This document shows, piece after piece, positions 17,302-27,900 of a stretch of 64,000 nucleotides of DNA. Made by a program: the position numbers and the translations under genes. The notes under the pieces were generated by a model. That model was not told the DNA's origin and ran no database searches. It saw nothing but the letters and a program-made list of their open reading frames with translations. The stretch covers positions 16,610 to 80,609 of the forward strand of contig JAKAVA010000001.1 of NCBI GenBank assembly GCA_021827645.1, written 5' to 3'. This stretch comes from Planctomycetota bacterium (GTDB lineage: Bacteria > Planctomycetota > Phycisphaerae > WQYP01). Position 1 is the stretch's first letter. Each line of letters begins with the position of its first letter.

Positions 17302-17847
17302 ATGGTCGCGATCAATGTTATCCTGTTGCCCGAATGCACCGGTGAAGAGTGCGCCGGCGATAACGACATTTGTACGGACAGTCGCGTCCAGCACCGCAAT
17401 GCCGAAAACCGAGCACCGGTAGCCCGCAACCATCGCAGCGCCCCAGTCCTCGGCCGCCGGCTCACCCGCGATCCCATCGGCTACGCCGGTGGAATTAATT
17501 TATATGAGTATGTCGCGGAACGGGCGGTGGTGGCGGTGGATCCGAGCGGGTTGCTCACGGAAGCTGATTGTGGGAGGCCATTGAACAGGTGTGTGGATAA
17601 CTGCTGGAATCGCCGCCCGACGCCCTATCCTTGGCGGCGCGACAAATGGTATTACGATCACTGCCAGGAGATCTGTAACGCGCCCTATTTGGATTGTCTC
17701 GACCGACTCAAACCCGCAGAATGCCCCTCGCCTTTGCCTGCTATCGACGTCGTGGGGGAGGTGGGGGCCACGGCCGCTGCTGGCGCGGAGGAAATAAGCG
17801 TCGGTGATATTGTGATTGACGCCATAATAGGAATAGCGCTATTTTGA
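17302..17847 (+). pseudogene. Orphan Rhs C-terminal tip (RHS core end plus Cys-rich tail)
   Basis: 181 residues from the first ATG. Residues about 49-83 are the end of an RHS core: VLGRRLTRDPIGYAGGINLY..., then a second DPSG at 80-83. The upstream YD-repeat shell (normally over 1000 residues) is absent and the first 45 residues do not look like Rhs sequence, so this is a truncated, probably displaced 3' end. After DPSG comes a 98-residue variable tip with seven cysteines (90, 97, 101, 121, 125, 132, 141) and a hydrophobic end VIDAIIGIALF. In Rhs systems the section after the DPxG border is the toxin. The tip has no recognised toxin domain. It is followed 103 bp later by a small gene that could be its immunity partner. 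Confidence 0.65.
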
Positions 17848-17950
17848 CGTGAGGAGATCGGTCGGCCTTTTGAGTCTACATTTTCGCCATAAACGGGTTC
17901 TGTTTGATTAACACTTCGAGGAACACACCTCCAAATTCACGAGGATTGCT

Positions 17951-18457
17951 ATGACGACGAAGCACCCATTTTTCGAAAAGCAGGGACCGACGCTGGAAAC
18001 TCTTGAAAAGATTGCCAAGGGATACTCCGTCCGCAGCAGGGCATATACCGCCCTCGTGAACGGTGCAATAGCGCTGGATGCTGTTGTTCGATATGCGGAC
18101 TACCGTATGCTCGAAAACAGCCTGCGTGGCCGAAGGCGCGGCCGACTTGAGAAGAAATCCATATTCTCGTATCGCCTGCGGAAGACAACGAAGGAGCGGG
18201 GTAATGGGCAAGCGCAACGACTCGGGCTAGCGCGACAAAAAATACAGCGAAACCTCGGTGAATTGACAAAAATCGCGGAATATTACGAGATCGGCAGCAA
18301 GGAATCGGGCGCACTTTCTGTCGTCGCTTTCGCATTGCTGCGCGTGGCTGCAGACGACCAGTGCTTGCTGGGTTATTGCAGGATGCGATCTGATTTCGGG
18401 AAACCACTCACAGTCCACCAACGCAACCAATTGCGGAGCTTAGGAATTAAAGTGTAA
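17951..18457 (+). CDS. Hypothetical protein, candidate Rhs-tip partner
   Basis: 168 residues, basic, predicted mainly helical, no signal peptide or membrane segment. The ATG is preceded by GAGGA at 17941-17945 with good spacing. No domain recognised; a short hydrophobic helix near SGALSVVAFALLRVA (about residues 118-132) is the only notable feature. Position directly after an Rhs C-terminal tip on the same strand is the classic place of an immunity gene, but the function is inference from position only. The opposite strand also carries open frames here, so the coding call is moderate. Confidence 0.5.
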   Translation: MTTKHPFFEKQGPTLETLEKIAKGYSVRSRAYTALVNGAIALDAVVRYADYRMLENSLRGRRRGRLEKKSIFSYRLRKTTKERGNGQAQRLGLARQKIQRNLGELTKIAEYYEIGSKESGALSVVAFALLRVAADDQCLLGYCRMRSDFGKPLTVHQRNQLRSLGIKV

Positions 18458-18670
18458 TTGTGTAGTGGCCCAATCGCTTGTAAAGGTACTAAATTTTATG
18501 TTAAGGGTGATTCGGAGTTTTCGCAAACGGGTGGATGACATGGAATTATGGCGATATGTTACAAACTTCGCAAGCTGAATACTCGGCGGTGCGGGAAAAA
18601 CACGCTTCCGGCGCGCACCATCCGCGCGGATGCCATGGCGGCATCTTGTGCTTCGCGCTTTCGCGAACAC

Positions 18671-19657
18671 TCAGGCCGCGTCGCGCAGACTAATCTCGAT
18701 AATCGGCAGATGTGCATCGCGGTCGAAGTGGCGAGGTGCGATCTGGATTTCGATGTTGGGCTTGTCTCTGGCACGGATCGGGATGGGTTCAGGCAAGACT
18801 TTTCCGGCGAACACTTCCTGCGGAGTGCTGATGCCCAAGGCGCTATGCGGATGTTTTTCGTTGTGCCAAGCGACGAAAGAATCCAATCGGCGCTGGATGC
18901 TTCGGATATTCCAGCCGAACAAGGCGAGTCTGGCCCAGAGCTTAAAGCTTCTAAAAAATCCTTCGATCCGGCCATTCAAAAATGGTGCCCGTACCCGCGT
19001 GCGAACATGACGGACGCGCTGCCGTCGCATTGCCTTGCCGAATTGCTTGCGGAACTGCGATCCGTTATCCGTGATCAGAAACGTGGGACTTCCATGCCTG
19101 GCGGCGGCATTCCGCACCAATGCGACCATATTCCTGGCGCGCGGAGTTCTGGCATAAACCTTCAGTGCCAGAATCTTACGCGAGAATCCGTCCAGAATAG
19201 CGGCGATGAAGAGTGTGAACCACAGCGCACGGATTTGCGTGATGTCGCTATGCCAGACATGGTTGGGCTTCTTCGGCTTCAGCAGGCCATGCGGGACGAC
19301 GCCGATGGGTTCAGCCATCGGCGGCCTGGGGCTTCTGGGTGGGCGGTTGGGCTTGGCCTCGCGCATTACGCGTTGCACAGTCGGCCGGCTGATTTTGATA
19401 CCCGCCCGCATGAGGTGCCGGGCGACGGTGCGGGTTCCGAATTCCTTCTCTGGAAACATCCGGCGCAGTTCCTGCGCCGCCCAACGGACGGCATCGTCAA
19501 TTTTGTTCCAGACAACCGCTCCGGCCAAGAGCGTCGACTTACCCTTTCCCTCGATCGCTCTAATCCAGGCTCGCAGGGTATTGGGATGGACAACGAAATT
19601 GGCGGCGGTCTGCTCGACACCCCAGCCAGCCAGGCGCATCAACTGGATAATCTCCAA
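18671..19657 (-). mobile_element. Transposase with integrase core (rve/DDE)
   Basis: 328 residues from Met 19657; the frame stays open further upstream and includes HRRTHFTAPQRLEIIQLM, which resembles the usual N-terminus of this planctomycete integrase-core family, so a non-ATG start near 19710 is likely. An N-terminal helix-turn-helix (GWGVEQTAANFVVHPNTLRAWI) is followed by a DDE catalytic domain: D in VWHSDITQI, D in FLITDNGSQF, and E in LNGRIEGFFRSFK (D-D-E). The end has the typical WHNEKHPHSALG block. A single gene without orfA frameshift, unlike classical IS3. No clear terminal inverted repeats were found. It looks intact. Confidence 0.85.
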
Positions 19658-19960
19658 CCGCTGCGGGGCTGTGAAGTGAGTGCGCCGATGCGGCGGGTCG
19701 TTGGCCAGTAGTGTCCCGGAATTTGCTAACGGAATGCTCGCGGAGTATTAACACAATCTTGACTTGCGCCAGGGCCGGGTCTGTGGTTTAATACGGGCGT
19801 GAAAAAGGCGACTGCCACCTTCGGGAAAACGGCCTCTTGGGAGACCAACCTTCAAGCTGTGGCGCGGGATGCGATGAGCATCCCCTCACTCTCACCAGCT
19901 TGACTTTGTTAGAAGAGGGCACTAAGACGGTACGATAAAACTAATGAATTCATTGCGGAA

Positions 19961-19997
19961 ACCTCTGCGAACCTCTGAGTCCCCTGCGGTGAAAAAA
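19961..19997 (-). repeat. Dispersed repeat TTTTTTCACCGCAGGGGACTC, copy B
   Basis: Minus-strand copy of the ACCGCAGRGG family: TTCACCGCAGGGGACTCAGA then GGTTCGCAGAGG. Opposite orientation to copy A at 17118-17137. Confidence 0.7.
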
Positions 19998-20166
19998 TAT
20001 CAAATCAGGGCCGCAAGACGCACAGGGCGGTACGATAAAGCGGGTAGGTCCAGTGCCGGAATCTTCGTGTCTTCGATCCTTCGTGTGAGAAAAAAGTGAA
20101 TGACATCATGCCGGAGGCATGAGTACACATATCGCGCGGAGGCGCGGAGATCGGAGAACTTCCGGA

Positions 20167-20185
20167 GTCGGGCGAGACGCCCGAC
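20167..20185. repeat. Palindromic hairpin GTCGGGCG-AGA-CGCCCGAC
   Basis: Perfect 8-bp stem with AGA loop. It is the inverse-orientation relative of the hairpin at 17221-17239 (GGGCG-TCT-CGCCC). Confidence 0.7.
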
Positions 20186-20190
20186 CCCCA

Positions 20191-20213
20191 TAACCTCTGC
20201 GGTGAAAAAAAAC
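20191..20213 (-). repeat. Dispersed repeat TTTTTTCACCGCAGAGG, copy C
   Basis: Minus-strand copy of the ACCGCAGRGG family, directly next to the palindrome at 20167-20185. Confidence 0.65.
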
Positions 20214-20280
20214 TCTTTACATCATGCGCCAGCATGAAACGCGTTTGCTCAACTTTCTCCTGCTCAACTCTCACCTCTCT

Positions 20281-20316
20281 GACGGCGTGGCCGCCCGTCC
20301 CCTGCGGTGAAAATAA
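20281..20316 (-). repeat. Dispersed repeat TTTTCACCGCAGGGGACGGG, copy D
   Basis: Minus-strand copy continuing into GACGGGCGGCCACG. The 18 bases AGGGGACGGGCGGCCACG occur in plus orientation at 16990-17007, so an exact inverted repeat spans 16990 to 20303 around the island. Confidence 0.75.
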
Positions 20317-20539
20317 TACCCCACCCGCGTCGATCGACATTCGCAAGGGGGAGACGGTCTCAATCATACGATCGCGTTATTACGAACTCGCTGCCGCCGC
20401 ACGCCCAGTTCATTCCGCCCGGAAAAATTGCCGCGGCCCCATGCCCGGTATCAGGAACCAGAACTTCAGTAATCTGGCCTTAATTCCCCAATGTCGGCAC
20501 CGCCAGCGGCCTGCTGAATGGTACGACCCCGCAGGCCGG

Positions 20540-20932
20540 CTATCGAATGTTGATCAAATACACAGCAATTCCGATGCCGATAATCGACATCACCAAAGCA
20601 ACAAGTACCGATGGCTGCCACTTAGGTGCCTTGGGACTCTCACCCCGCCGCAGATGCGAAACGGTTTTCAAAAACCGTGCACTGGCAATGATGTTCACCA
20701 GCACACCAAGTAAAACGAGCGCCACACCGATCCAGACCGAAAGCGACTGATCGGCGGAGATTTTCATGTGAACATCCCGCAACTCCGCCAACTTACGCAG
20801 AAACAGCCCGAATTTGGAAACGACAAACCCGAATCCCATCAGGGCCAGGCCGGTACGGAGCCAGGCCAACATCGTCCGTTCCGCCGCCAATTCCGTATTT
20901 AAGTCATATTTACCGGCTGGTTCGCTCGCCAC
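20540..20932 (-). CDS. DUF202 (YidH-type) small membrane protein
   Basis: 130 residues. The DUF202 signature is clear: [25 protein letters not shown] followed by a hydrophobic helix, then two more membrane helices ([18 protein letters not shown] and [18 protein letters not shown]). The GTG at 20932 is chosen as start because AGGAGA lies six to seven bases upstream; ATG frames further upstream overlap the GH28-like gene. The gene begins 22 bp after that gene and is probably cotranscribed. Function of the family is not established. Confidence 0.82.
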   Translation of the reverse strand: MASEPAGKYDLNTELAAERTMLAWLRTGLALMGFGFVVSKFGLFLRKLAELRDVHMKISADQSLSVWIGVALVLLGVLVNIIASARFLKTVSHLRRGESPKAPKWQPSVLVALVMSIIGIGIAVYLINIR

Positions 20933-20954
20933 AGGTTCATCTCCTCGCAGACCA

Positions 20955-22418
20955 TCAGGGATTGGCAGCCGTTGACGCATCCACCATCCGCGGCGCCGGA
21001 TGCAAAAATACCGGTGCCGGTGCGTTTTGCCAATGAATAAGATTGACATGCTCGCACACCACCGGCGGACGAAGATCCGGATGGGTGAGCTTGAACGTCA
21101 CGTTTTCGAAATATATCGATTTAACGTACCGTGCAAACATGCCGTAGGCCGGGTAATAGAGCGAAAACATGTCGATATCCGGAAACGCCTTGATTCTTTC
21201 AGGAACGTACACATCCTCATCGCTCGCGGTTCCTCCGCCCGAAAGGGTCAGATGAATATTTTCCAGCGCGATATGACCGATCTGGTGATGTGGAATACCG
21301 CTTAGGACGATGCCGGTTGGGAATAGCAGTCGGCTCTCCGGCGCAACGGTCGCCGTCACGTTACGGATCACCACATTGGTGATGTTGCCGGGCGTCAGCG
21401 GCTTCTGCCCGGGATGGAAGGTGGAAAGTCTGCCGCCAAGCCGAATGAAGATCGGCACATCAACATTGAACATCTGAATGTGATCAAAGCGGATGTTGTT
21501 GATATGACCTCCATCCACCGACATGATCTTGATGCCGCCAAGCCGACAGTTAATAAATTTACAGTCTGTGCAGTGAATGTCGGTGAACGTACCCCGCGAT
21601 TCACTTCCGAATTTGAACGCCGCGCAGAGGCTTTGCAGCGTGCAGTCCTTGACGCGAATATGCGAGCAGGGCATTCGGGTGGTGGTCTTCATGCAGATGG
21701 AATCATCTTCCGAATTGATATGACACCGGCGGATGAAGACCATCTGTGACGAGTCGATATCAATGCCGTCGTTATTGTAATTTGCATGGTTGTAGATGTG
21801 AATATGTGATATGTGGACATTCAGCGATTGGTAAAGATTCAACCCCCATGCCGCCGATTGCCGAAGGTGAATGTTATGCACCTGCACGCCGCTGCACCCG
21901 GCGAGCCGGATCAGAAACGGCCGATTGCCGGAAAATCCGTAGCCATTGCCGTCAATAATCCCATGCCCGTCGATGCCGATATCCGTTGCGTGATCGGCTC
22001 CGACGAGGCAATAGCCGAAGGGCTGGCCGTCACCGTCAATAAAAGGATCGACCTTGAAGTAATCATGAATATCCGGGCTGCCGCGAATCTCCGCCCCTTT
22101 TTCCACGTGGAGCGTCACGTTACTTTTAAGCACGATCGTGCCGGTGAGATAAGTTCCGGGTGGCACATTCACCACGCCGCCGCCGTGACGATGGCAGTAA
22201 TTAATGGCATTCTGTATGGCGGTGGTGTCAAGTTTAACGCCGTTACCGACAGCGCCGAACCGGGTAATGGTGCAGTCTCCGCTGTGCAGCGAGCTCGCTT
22301 TGTGATAGCCGCCTTGAACCGACCAGAATACCACCAACACCAGAATCACCAGCGTGGCAATGAGTATGATGTTAATCCAGAAGTCTTTGCGTAAAGCCAC
22401 CTTGCACCGCCTGTCCAT
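20955..22418 (-). CDS. Membrane-anchored GH28-like (polygalacturonase fold) protein
   Basis: 487 residues. N-terminal signal anchor ([20 protein letters not shown], about residues 13-32), then a right-handed beta-helix of the GH28 type: [37 protein letters not shown], then the catalytic region [10 protein letters not shown] (usual NTDGID) and [10 protein letters not shown] (usual DD block). The aspartates thought to be catalytic are kept. The GHG motif is replaced by FGSESRG and the RIK motif by GGIKI, as in divergent bacterial exo-acting members. It should cleave a galacturonate- or rhamnose-containing polysaccharide outside the cytoplasm; substrate is not known. Divergent from the TpsB gene; DUF202 gene follows by 22 bp. 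Confidence 0.82.
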   Translation of the reverse strand: MDRRCKVALRKDFWINIILIATLVILVLVVFWSVQGGYHKASSLHSGDCTITRFGAVGNGVKLDTTAIQNAINYCHRHGGGVVNVPPGTYLTGTIVLKSNVTLHVEKGAEIRGSPDIHDYFKVDPFIDGDGQPFGYCLVGADHATDIGIDGHGIIDGNGYGFSGNRPFLIRLAGCSGVQVHNIHLRQSAAWGLNLYQSLNVHISHIHIYNHANYNNDGIDIDSSQMVFIRRCHINSEDDSICMKTTTRMPCSHIRVKDCTLQSLCAAFKFGSESRGTFTDIHCTDCKFINCRLGGIKIMSVDGGHINNIRFDHIQMFNVDVPIFIRLGGRLSTFHPGQKPLTPGNITNVVIRNVTATVAPESRLLFPTGIVLSGIPHHQIGHIALENIHLTLSGGGTASDEDVYVPERIKAFPDIDMFSLYYPAYGMFARYVKSIYFENVTFKLTHPDLRPPVVCEHVNLIHWQNAPAPVFLHPAPRMVDASTAANP

Positions 22419-22809
22419 AAATGCCGCCGACCACGTCGGTCCCAACCCTTCCGGTCACAATGTTAGCGGATAGTAATCGGCGGCTCTACCTTCCCGTGAC
22501 CGCGGCCACCAGTACCGACGCTGCTTCGCAGAAAAGCCATTTTCATGCCCGCCAGACTGGCTCAAGAACGCGATAGGTCTCGTTCCGTTCCAACCGAAAA
22601 ATTTGAGGACGGCATAAGCATATCCGCCCGGCTGTGGCTTGGTACATACCAAAATGAAGACTGGGTTTTTGATTGAATTTTGGGTATCATTAATGAATAA
22701 CGGATGACCCGGATAGGGTGGGCAGAGAAAGCATGCGCAATTTTGGCCCCCTCCGGATGGATATGCTGCTCGCAAAGTGGGTCGGGAGAATTGCGGAGTA
22801 AGGAGTGCG
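22419..22809. promoter_or_regulatory. Divergent intergenic region, GH28-like versus tpsB
   Basis: About 390 bp between divergent starts, so it must hold promoters for both units. An A+T-rich stretch at about 22655-22700 (TTTTTGATTGAATTTTGGG then TATCAT) is the best candidate for the tpsB promoter -10 region, but no good -35 is at the right distance. No gene seen. Confidence 0.35.
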
Positions 22810-24972
22810 ATGGCTGTGGACACCCCGCCAATTGATCCTCAGTTAACGGATTTAGACCGGGGTTTTCAAGTTAAAACTCGGGACAGGCGGATACTGACAA
22901 ATCTTTGGCGTGGCCAGCGTGCCCGGCTATTGGCCTCGATTATGGGCGCGGCGTGCTTGGTGGTGGTGAGTCCAGCTCACGGTGCACCGTTGAAGGTCCA
23001 CATCTCGGCAATTATCCCGGCTCAGGCCGGTTCCACTGCACCCATCACTCCGGCCCGCCAACGATTCCATCCACCGCCACCGACCGGCCCCAAAGCCCGC
23101 ACGGCTACCCCCGTTACTCCCGGTAAAGGTCAATCGATTCCCCCTGCCGCCCGTCAGGACGGTCCGCGTTATCCCGTCACAGAGTTCAAACTTCGATATG
23201 AATATCCCCGGAAACAACTTCCCGCGCTGGCACGGCTGATGCAATTGCCCATCGTTCTGGGGCTTGCCAAAAGAGGATACGTCGCGGCAGTTGTCTATCG
23301 CAATGGCAAGCTGATTCCACGCAAAGGGTATCCAGTTTTCCATACGACGCTGGCGGCATTTAATGCAGTCGGAAAAAAACGCGAGGTTTACCTCAGCGCC
23401 GTTAACAGTATCGGAGCGCAACTTTATCTGTATCTGGATCGTGCCGGTTTTCCCGATGTGCTTGTCGCCAGAAGCAATCACCAGTTTCGCGGCCAGCGCG
23501 ACATCCGGTCCGCAACGGACACCTCCATCGATCTGGTGATTCATGATCTGATCATCACCCAAATTCGCACGATCGCATCGGGCGCCTATTTCTCGGGGCG
23601 ACATCCAATCGACAACCCGCGCAATGAGTTTGTCATCCGGCACTCGCCTGTAAAGGTCGGCCCCAATAAACCGGATACCCACGATATATTTGTCCGGTCT
23701 CAGATTGATGACTATCTGCTTCGCCTCAACCAGCAGCCGGGGCGGCAGGTGAGCGTCGGCCTCTCCGCCGGTGACCTTCCCGATTCGATGATTCTGGATT
23801 ACGACGTTCATGAGCCTAAACCATGGACGGCTTACGCCCAGATATCCAACACCGGAACCCCCCAGACCAATCCCTGGATCGAGGATTTTGGTTTTATTGA
23901 TAATCAACTGACTAATCATGACGATATCCTCTCGCTCAATTATGCCACCGCCGGCTTCAGCCGAATGCAGTCGGTGCAGGGATCATATGAATTTCCGATC
24001 CTCGGCCTGCGGCGGATCCGGGGGCGTATCTTCGCCGATTACAATCAGTACAACGCTTCGAATGTCGGCTTGGGAAGCCTGAACTTCAATGGTCGGGCAT
24101 CGGGCGGCGGCGGGGAACTGATCTTCAATCTGGCCCAGATTCACAATCTCTTCGTCTACGGAATCGTCGGGCTGCAATATCTGCACGAGAGCGTGGATAA
24201 TGTTTCCATCCAGCAGTCCGGATCGGGTGATTTTCTGCTTCCTTATGTGACCCTCCGACTGTCACGCCGCAGCGCCGTATCCAATTTCGGCTCGGATGCG
24301 ACGATCCTCGGCCAATGGACACCCACGCAGGAGTCGTCGCTCAATACGCTGGGGCGATTCAATACGAATCAGACATGGGCCATTTTTCAGGGAGATGTCC
24401 ATGACTCTTTCTATCTTGAACCCTTTCTGAACCGCTCGGCCTACGAGGCAGGCCAGATCATCCCCGCCAATCAGATTTACATGAGCGTTAGCGGACAGGA
24501 GGCCTTCGGCCAACGGCTTATTCCGCAGGAGGAAGAGGTGCTCGGCGGACTCTATACGGTACGCGGGTACCCACAGTCCATCGTTGCCGGTGATAACGCT
24601 GTCTTCGGCACGATTGAATACCGAATTCACCTCTCGCACCTGCTGCCGATCATCCCTCATCAGAAGACCCAATTTTTCGGTCATCGGTTTAACTATGCTC
24701 CTCCCAACCATTTCACCACGCCGGATTGGGATTTAATGTTGTTTACATTTCTCGATGGCGGTGTGGTGCAGGACAGTCAGGCCCAGCCGTACGAGGGAAG
24801 TGCCACGTTGCTGAGCACCGGGGTCGGTGCCCGCCTCACCCTTTACAGCAATTTCGAATTTCTTACGGACTGGGGCGTCGCACTTCACAGCATCAGTCCC
24901 CGGGCCACGGGGCAGGGAGGCGTATCGGCGGGATCGAGCCAGTTTAATTTTCTTTTTGAGGTCAGTTACTAA
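22810..24972 (+). CDS. TpsB outer-membrane transporter of a two-partner secretion system (FhaC/ShlB-like)
   Basis: 720 residues. A hydrophobic signal segment (LLASIMGAACLVVVSPAHGA) near residues 39-58 is followed by a Pro-rich linker, a POTRA-like region (about 120-340, ending in DYLLRLNQQPGRQVSVGLSAG), and an amphipathic beta-barrel that closes with FNFLFEVSY, an aromatic C-terminus typical of outer-membrane barrels. The VRGY motif of the Omp85/TpsB lid loop is present (TVRGYPQSIVAGDNA). Start ATG 22810 has AAGGAG four bases upstream; GTG 22777 is less likely. The gene lies 16 bp before the tpsA gene and should export it across the outer membrane. Confidence 0.9.
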   Translation: MAVDTPPIDPQLTDLDRGFQVKTRDRRILTNLWRGQRARLLASIMGAACLVVVSPAHGAPLKVHISAIIPAQAGSTAPITPARQRFHPPPPTGPKARTATPVTPGKGQSIPPAARQDGPRYPVTEFKLRYEYPRKQLPALARLMQLPIVLGLAKRGYVAAVVYRNGKLIPRKGYPVFHTTLAAFNAVGKKREVYLSAVNSIGAQLYLYLDRAGFPDVLVARSNHQFRGQRDIRSATDTSIDLVIHDLIITQIRTIASGAYFSGRHPIDNPRNEFVIRHSPVKVGPNKPDTHDIFVRSQIDDYLLRLNQQPGRQVSVGLSAGDLPDSMILDYDVHEPKPWTAYAQISNTGTPQTNPWIEDFGFIDNQLTNHDDILSLNYATAGFSRMQSVQGSYEFPILGLRRIRGRIFADYNQYNASNVGLGSLNFNGRASGGGGELIFNLAQIHNLFVYGIVGLQYLHESVDNVSIQQSGSGDFLLPYVTLRLSRRSAVSNFGSDATILGQWTPTQESSLNTLGRFNTNQTWAIFQGDVHDSFYLEPFLNRSAYEAGQIIPANQIYMSVSGQEAFGQRLIPQEEEVLGGLYTVRGYPQSIVAGDNAVFGTIEYRIHLSHLLPIIPHQKTQFFGHRFNYAPPNHFTTPDWDLMLFTFLDGGVVQDSQAQPYEGSATLLSTGVGARLTLYSNFEFLTDWGVALHSISPRATGQGGVSAGSSQFNFLFEVSY

Positions 24973-24988
24973 ACGGGAGAAAGCAGCC

Positions 24989-27900
24989 ATGCAACGTTCA
25001 ACATCCCGAAGAGCAAATACGACAGGCAGGGTGAATATCCGGATGAATCGGCAACGTCTGATGATCTGCGCCACGGCCGCTGCGCTCTGCCTGGATGGGG
25101 CGCTGGTACGGGCGGCAGGGCCGATCACCGTCGCCAATGTGGCCGCCGGAGCCGCCGGTTTCGCCCGAGTCGGGAATACCACGATCATCCATGCCGCCAA
25201 TAACACGATCATCAATTACCGCCAGTTCAATATTCCTGCCGGTCAGGCAGTCGACTTTATTCAGCCCAACGCGTCCAGTCGCGTGCTGAACCGTGTGATT
25301 ACCGATGTGCCATCGCAGATCGATGGCACACTGCGAGCCAACGGCGTCGTCTATCTGGTCAATCCGGCGGGGGTGATGTTCGGGCCGGATTCGGTGGTAA
25401 ATGTCGGCGACCTTTATGCCGCTGCCGGTCATATCAGCAATTCCAATTTTCTGGCCGGGGCGGATCATTTCACCGATATCTCCGGAACCGTCGCCAATTA
25501 TGGAAGTATCAATGCGGGGGCGGTGAGTCTTCTGGGTGAAAGCGTCATCAATGCCGGTATCATCAACGCACCGCACGGTACGATAGTCCTCGCGTCCGCG
25601 AAGGATGTTTATCTGACGCGTATCGGCGGCCTGATTACCGCCAAACTTTCCGATGCCGCCGCAGAAGCGGGAAAATCCGCGTCCAGCGCCAGCACGCCAG
25701 CCCCACGAGCCGAACAGGCCCTGCGCCAAAGCGACCAACTGGTCTGCGCCGGCAGTGCCTTGGCACTTGGAATCATGAACAGTGGCCAGTTGCATGCCGC
25801 CCAAATTACCGCCCAAGCCGTGGGAAAGAATTCTTCCGCTGTGATCAGCGGTACGCTTGATGCATCCACCGATCAGGCAGGACATCGCGGCGGCAGCATC
25901 AGCATTCAGGCCGCCCATATCGCCGTCGGATATGCTGTGAGCGGTGACAAAACGCTCTCATCGGCCTCCACCCACATCTCGGCCGACGGGCCGGCGGGCG
26001 GCGGGACGATCCTCATAGGTGCGGAGCCGGATGACAGCTCCCCCTCCGGCTACATGGACGCCGCACAGACCGACCGTATCAGCGGCACGACCATTATCGA
26101 TGCATCAGCAACATCATCCGGTTCCGGTGGATTCATCGATACCTCCGGGCAGGAACTGGCGATTGCCGCCGGCGCCCAAATCATCGGTAATGGAGCGGGT
26201 GGCGGTTCCCAAGGCGTGTGGCAACTGGATCCACTATCGGTCAATATCGACGGCAATGCGACATCCAGCGGCATGACCTCTACGACGAGATCCGGCACAC
26301 TTACCATCTCCAGTCCCAGCTCCGGTACCGGTAGTTACGATGTCAACGTCGGTACCATCAATACCTCACTGGCCAATGGCACCAGCGTCGCCGTCTCATC
26401 CGCCGGCTATCTAACCCTTGAAAGCGCCATCGATCCGAATATAGGCTCTACAAGGGCGGAGTCTCTTACCTTAACCGGCCAAACAGTTGATATTGAAAGT
26501 CCGATTGATCCGACAGGGAATTCTTCCACGCTGTCCGTCGCGTTAACCTCAACCGCCGGAGCGGTAACAATTAACAGCGGTATTGGACTCTCCAGCAGTC
26601 CCGTTGAGGCGCTTAATGTTCAGGCTACCGGCGGCGCAATCAATCTCGGCGCCGATGTCTATACCTCCGGAAGCGCTGGGCAGGTATACAACGGATCCAT
26701 CAACATAACTGGCGCGGCCATTACCCTCGCGGACACCTCCACGGGGAACATCATTCTTGGTTCCAGCGGCGATGGGTTGGTCAACGCCACTGCGAACCCC
26801 ACCACCCTGACCATTAACTCGCGCGGCGGATATATCGCAGACAATACCTCCATGGCCTCAAACAGCCGGAAACTGTCTACCAATTGGTCCGCCGGCGGTC
26901 ACTCCAGCAGTGGTGCCGCCGTCGCGTTTAATGCACCCATCCTGACCGACGGTGGTTATCTGAACGTCACAAGCGCGGGAAGCGGCGGACTCACGGTCAC
27001 CGGTCTGGCGGGTACTGGGTCCTCAACTCCGGCCGCGCTGATAAGCACTGGAGGAGGCAACGCCACATTTACGTCAAATGGGGGAAGTATTCATTTCACC
27101 GGCGGGACGGGGGGCGCTACGGCCGGTGGGGTAGCTGTTGATACAGGTGCGGGCAATCTGGCCATCAATATCACCTCCGGCACGCCGGCAGTCACCATTC
27201 AAGGCGGTCAGGGAGGCACGGGAACCCTTTCCAGCGGCGGCGCCGGCGCATACGTGGGCGGCAACTTCACTATCGGCAGTTCCACTTCTCCCGCCGGAGC
27301 TGTCACCATATCCGGCGGCAGCGGTGGGGCGGCGAGCGGAGGAATCGCCGGCGTCGGTGGAGCGGCGCTGGTTGATCCAACTGGCGCCATCACGATGTAC
27401 TTCAGTGGTGCATCAGCCATTCAATTCGGCAGTGTCGGAGGATCCAGCGGCGCTTCCGGTGGCGACGCCATCCAGACCACGTCGTCGAATCTGCATTTCA
27501 ATCCATCCAACAGCAGCGTGCTGACTTTTGCTAACAATGCCAGCGCTACCCCGTTTGTCACCACTGGCAGCTTCACCTTCAATTCTGGAGGCAGCCTTAA
27601 TCTCTCGAATGGCATTCAAACTGCAGCCGGTCTCTCGCTGCTGAGTCCTGTCACTCTGGCCAGCAACGTGAGCCTTGCTGACGATAGCGCTGTCGGAATA
27701 TCGCTGGCCGGTGCCACAACCACCGGTCAATCCCTGAGCGTAACTGAAAATGGGAGCGGGAATATTGCACTATCCGGCAATTTTGGCACATCCGCAAATC
27801 TACTTTCAGGTTTTACGGCGGCTCCCACCGGCGGCACCATTACTCTTAACGGAGCCGCTATCACCTCCAGCGGCGGGATCACGCTCGGCGGGCCGATCGC

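Larger units (their letters stand above)
20080..20237 (+). repeat. Two A-run/ACATCATGC hairpin modules
   Basis: Module 1 (20080-20122): GTGTGAGAAAAAAGTGAATG followed by ACATCATGCC-GGA-GGCATGAG. Module 2 (20197-20237): TGCGGTGAAAAAAAACT followed by ACATCATGC-GCCA-GCATGAA. Both share an A run, the word ACATCATGC and a CATGC/GCATG hairpin, at about 115 bp spacing. Confidence 0.6.
19718..20539. other. Repeat- and hairpin-rich intergenic region, right side of island
   Basis: About 820 bp with no supported gene. It contains the hairpin GGGATGC-GATGA-GCATCCC near 19867-19885, two copies of CGGTACGATAAA about 100 bp apart (19928-19940, 20028-20040), three minus-orientation copies of the ACCGCAGRGG repeat, the palindrome at 20167-20185, and two A-run plus CATGC hairpin modules (20080-20122, 20200-20237). 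Confidence 0.65.

Noticed and set aside
18548..19711. 387-residue plus-strand frame across the transposase
   Set aside because: Antisense shadow; the minus strand has the D-D-E motifs and the WHNEKHPHSALG block.
18460..19745. Terminal repeats of the transposase element: GTAGTGGCCC at 18460 and GTAGTGTCCC at 19706
   Set aside because: They are in direct rather than inverted orientation and match only over about ten bases, so they cannot be called IS ends.
19860..19890. GGGATGC-GATGA-GCATCCC hairpin as a terminator or riboswitch
   Set aside because: No T-run and no recognised riboswitch core; kept only as part of the repeat-rich region.
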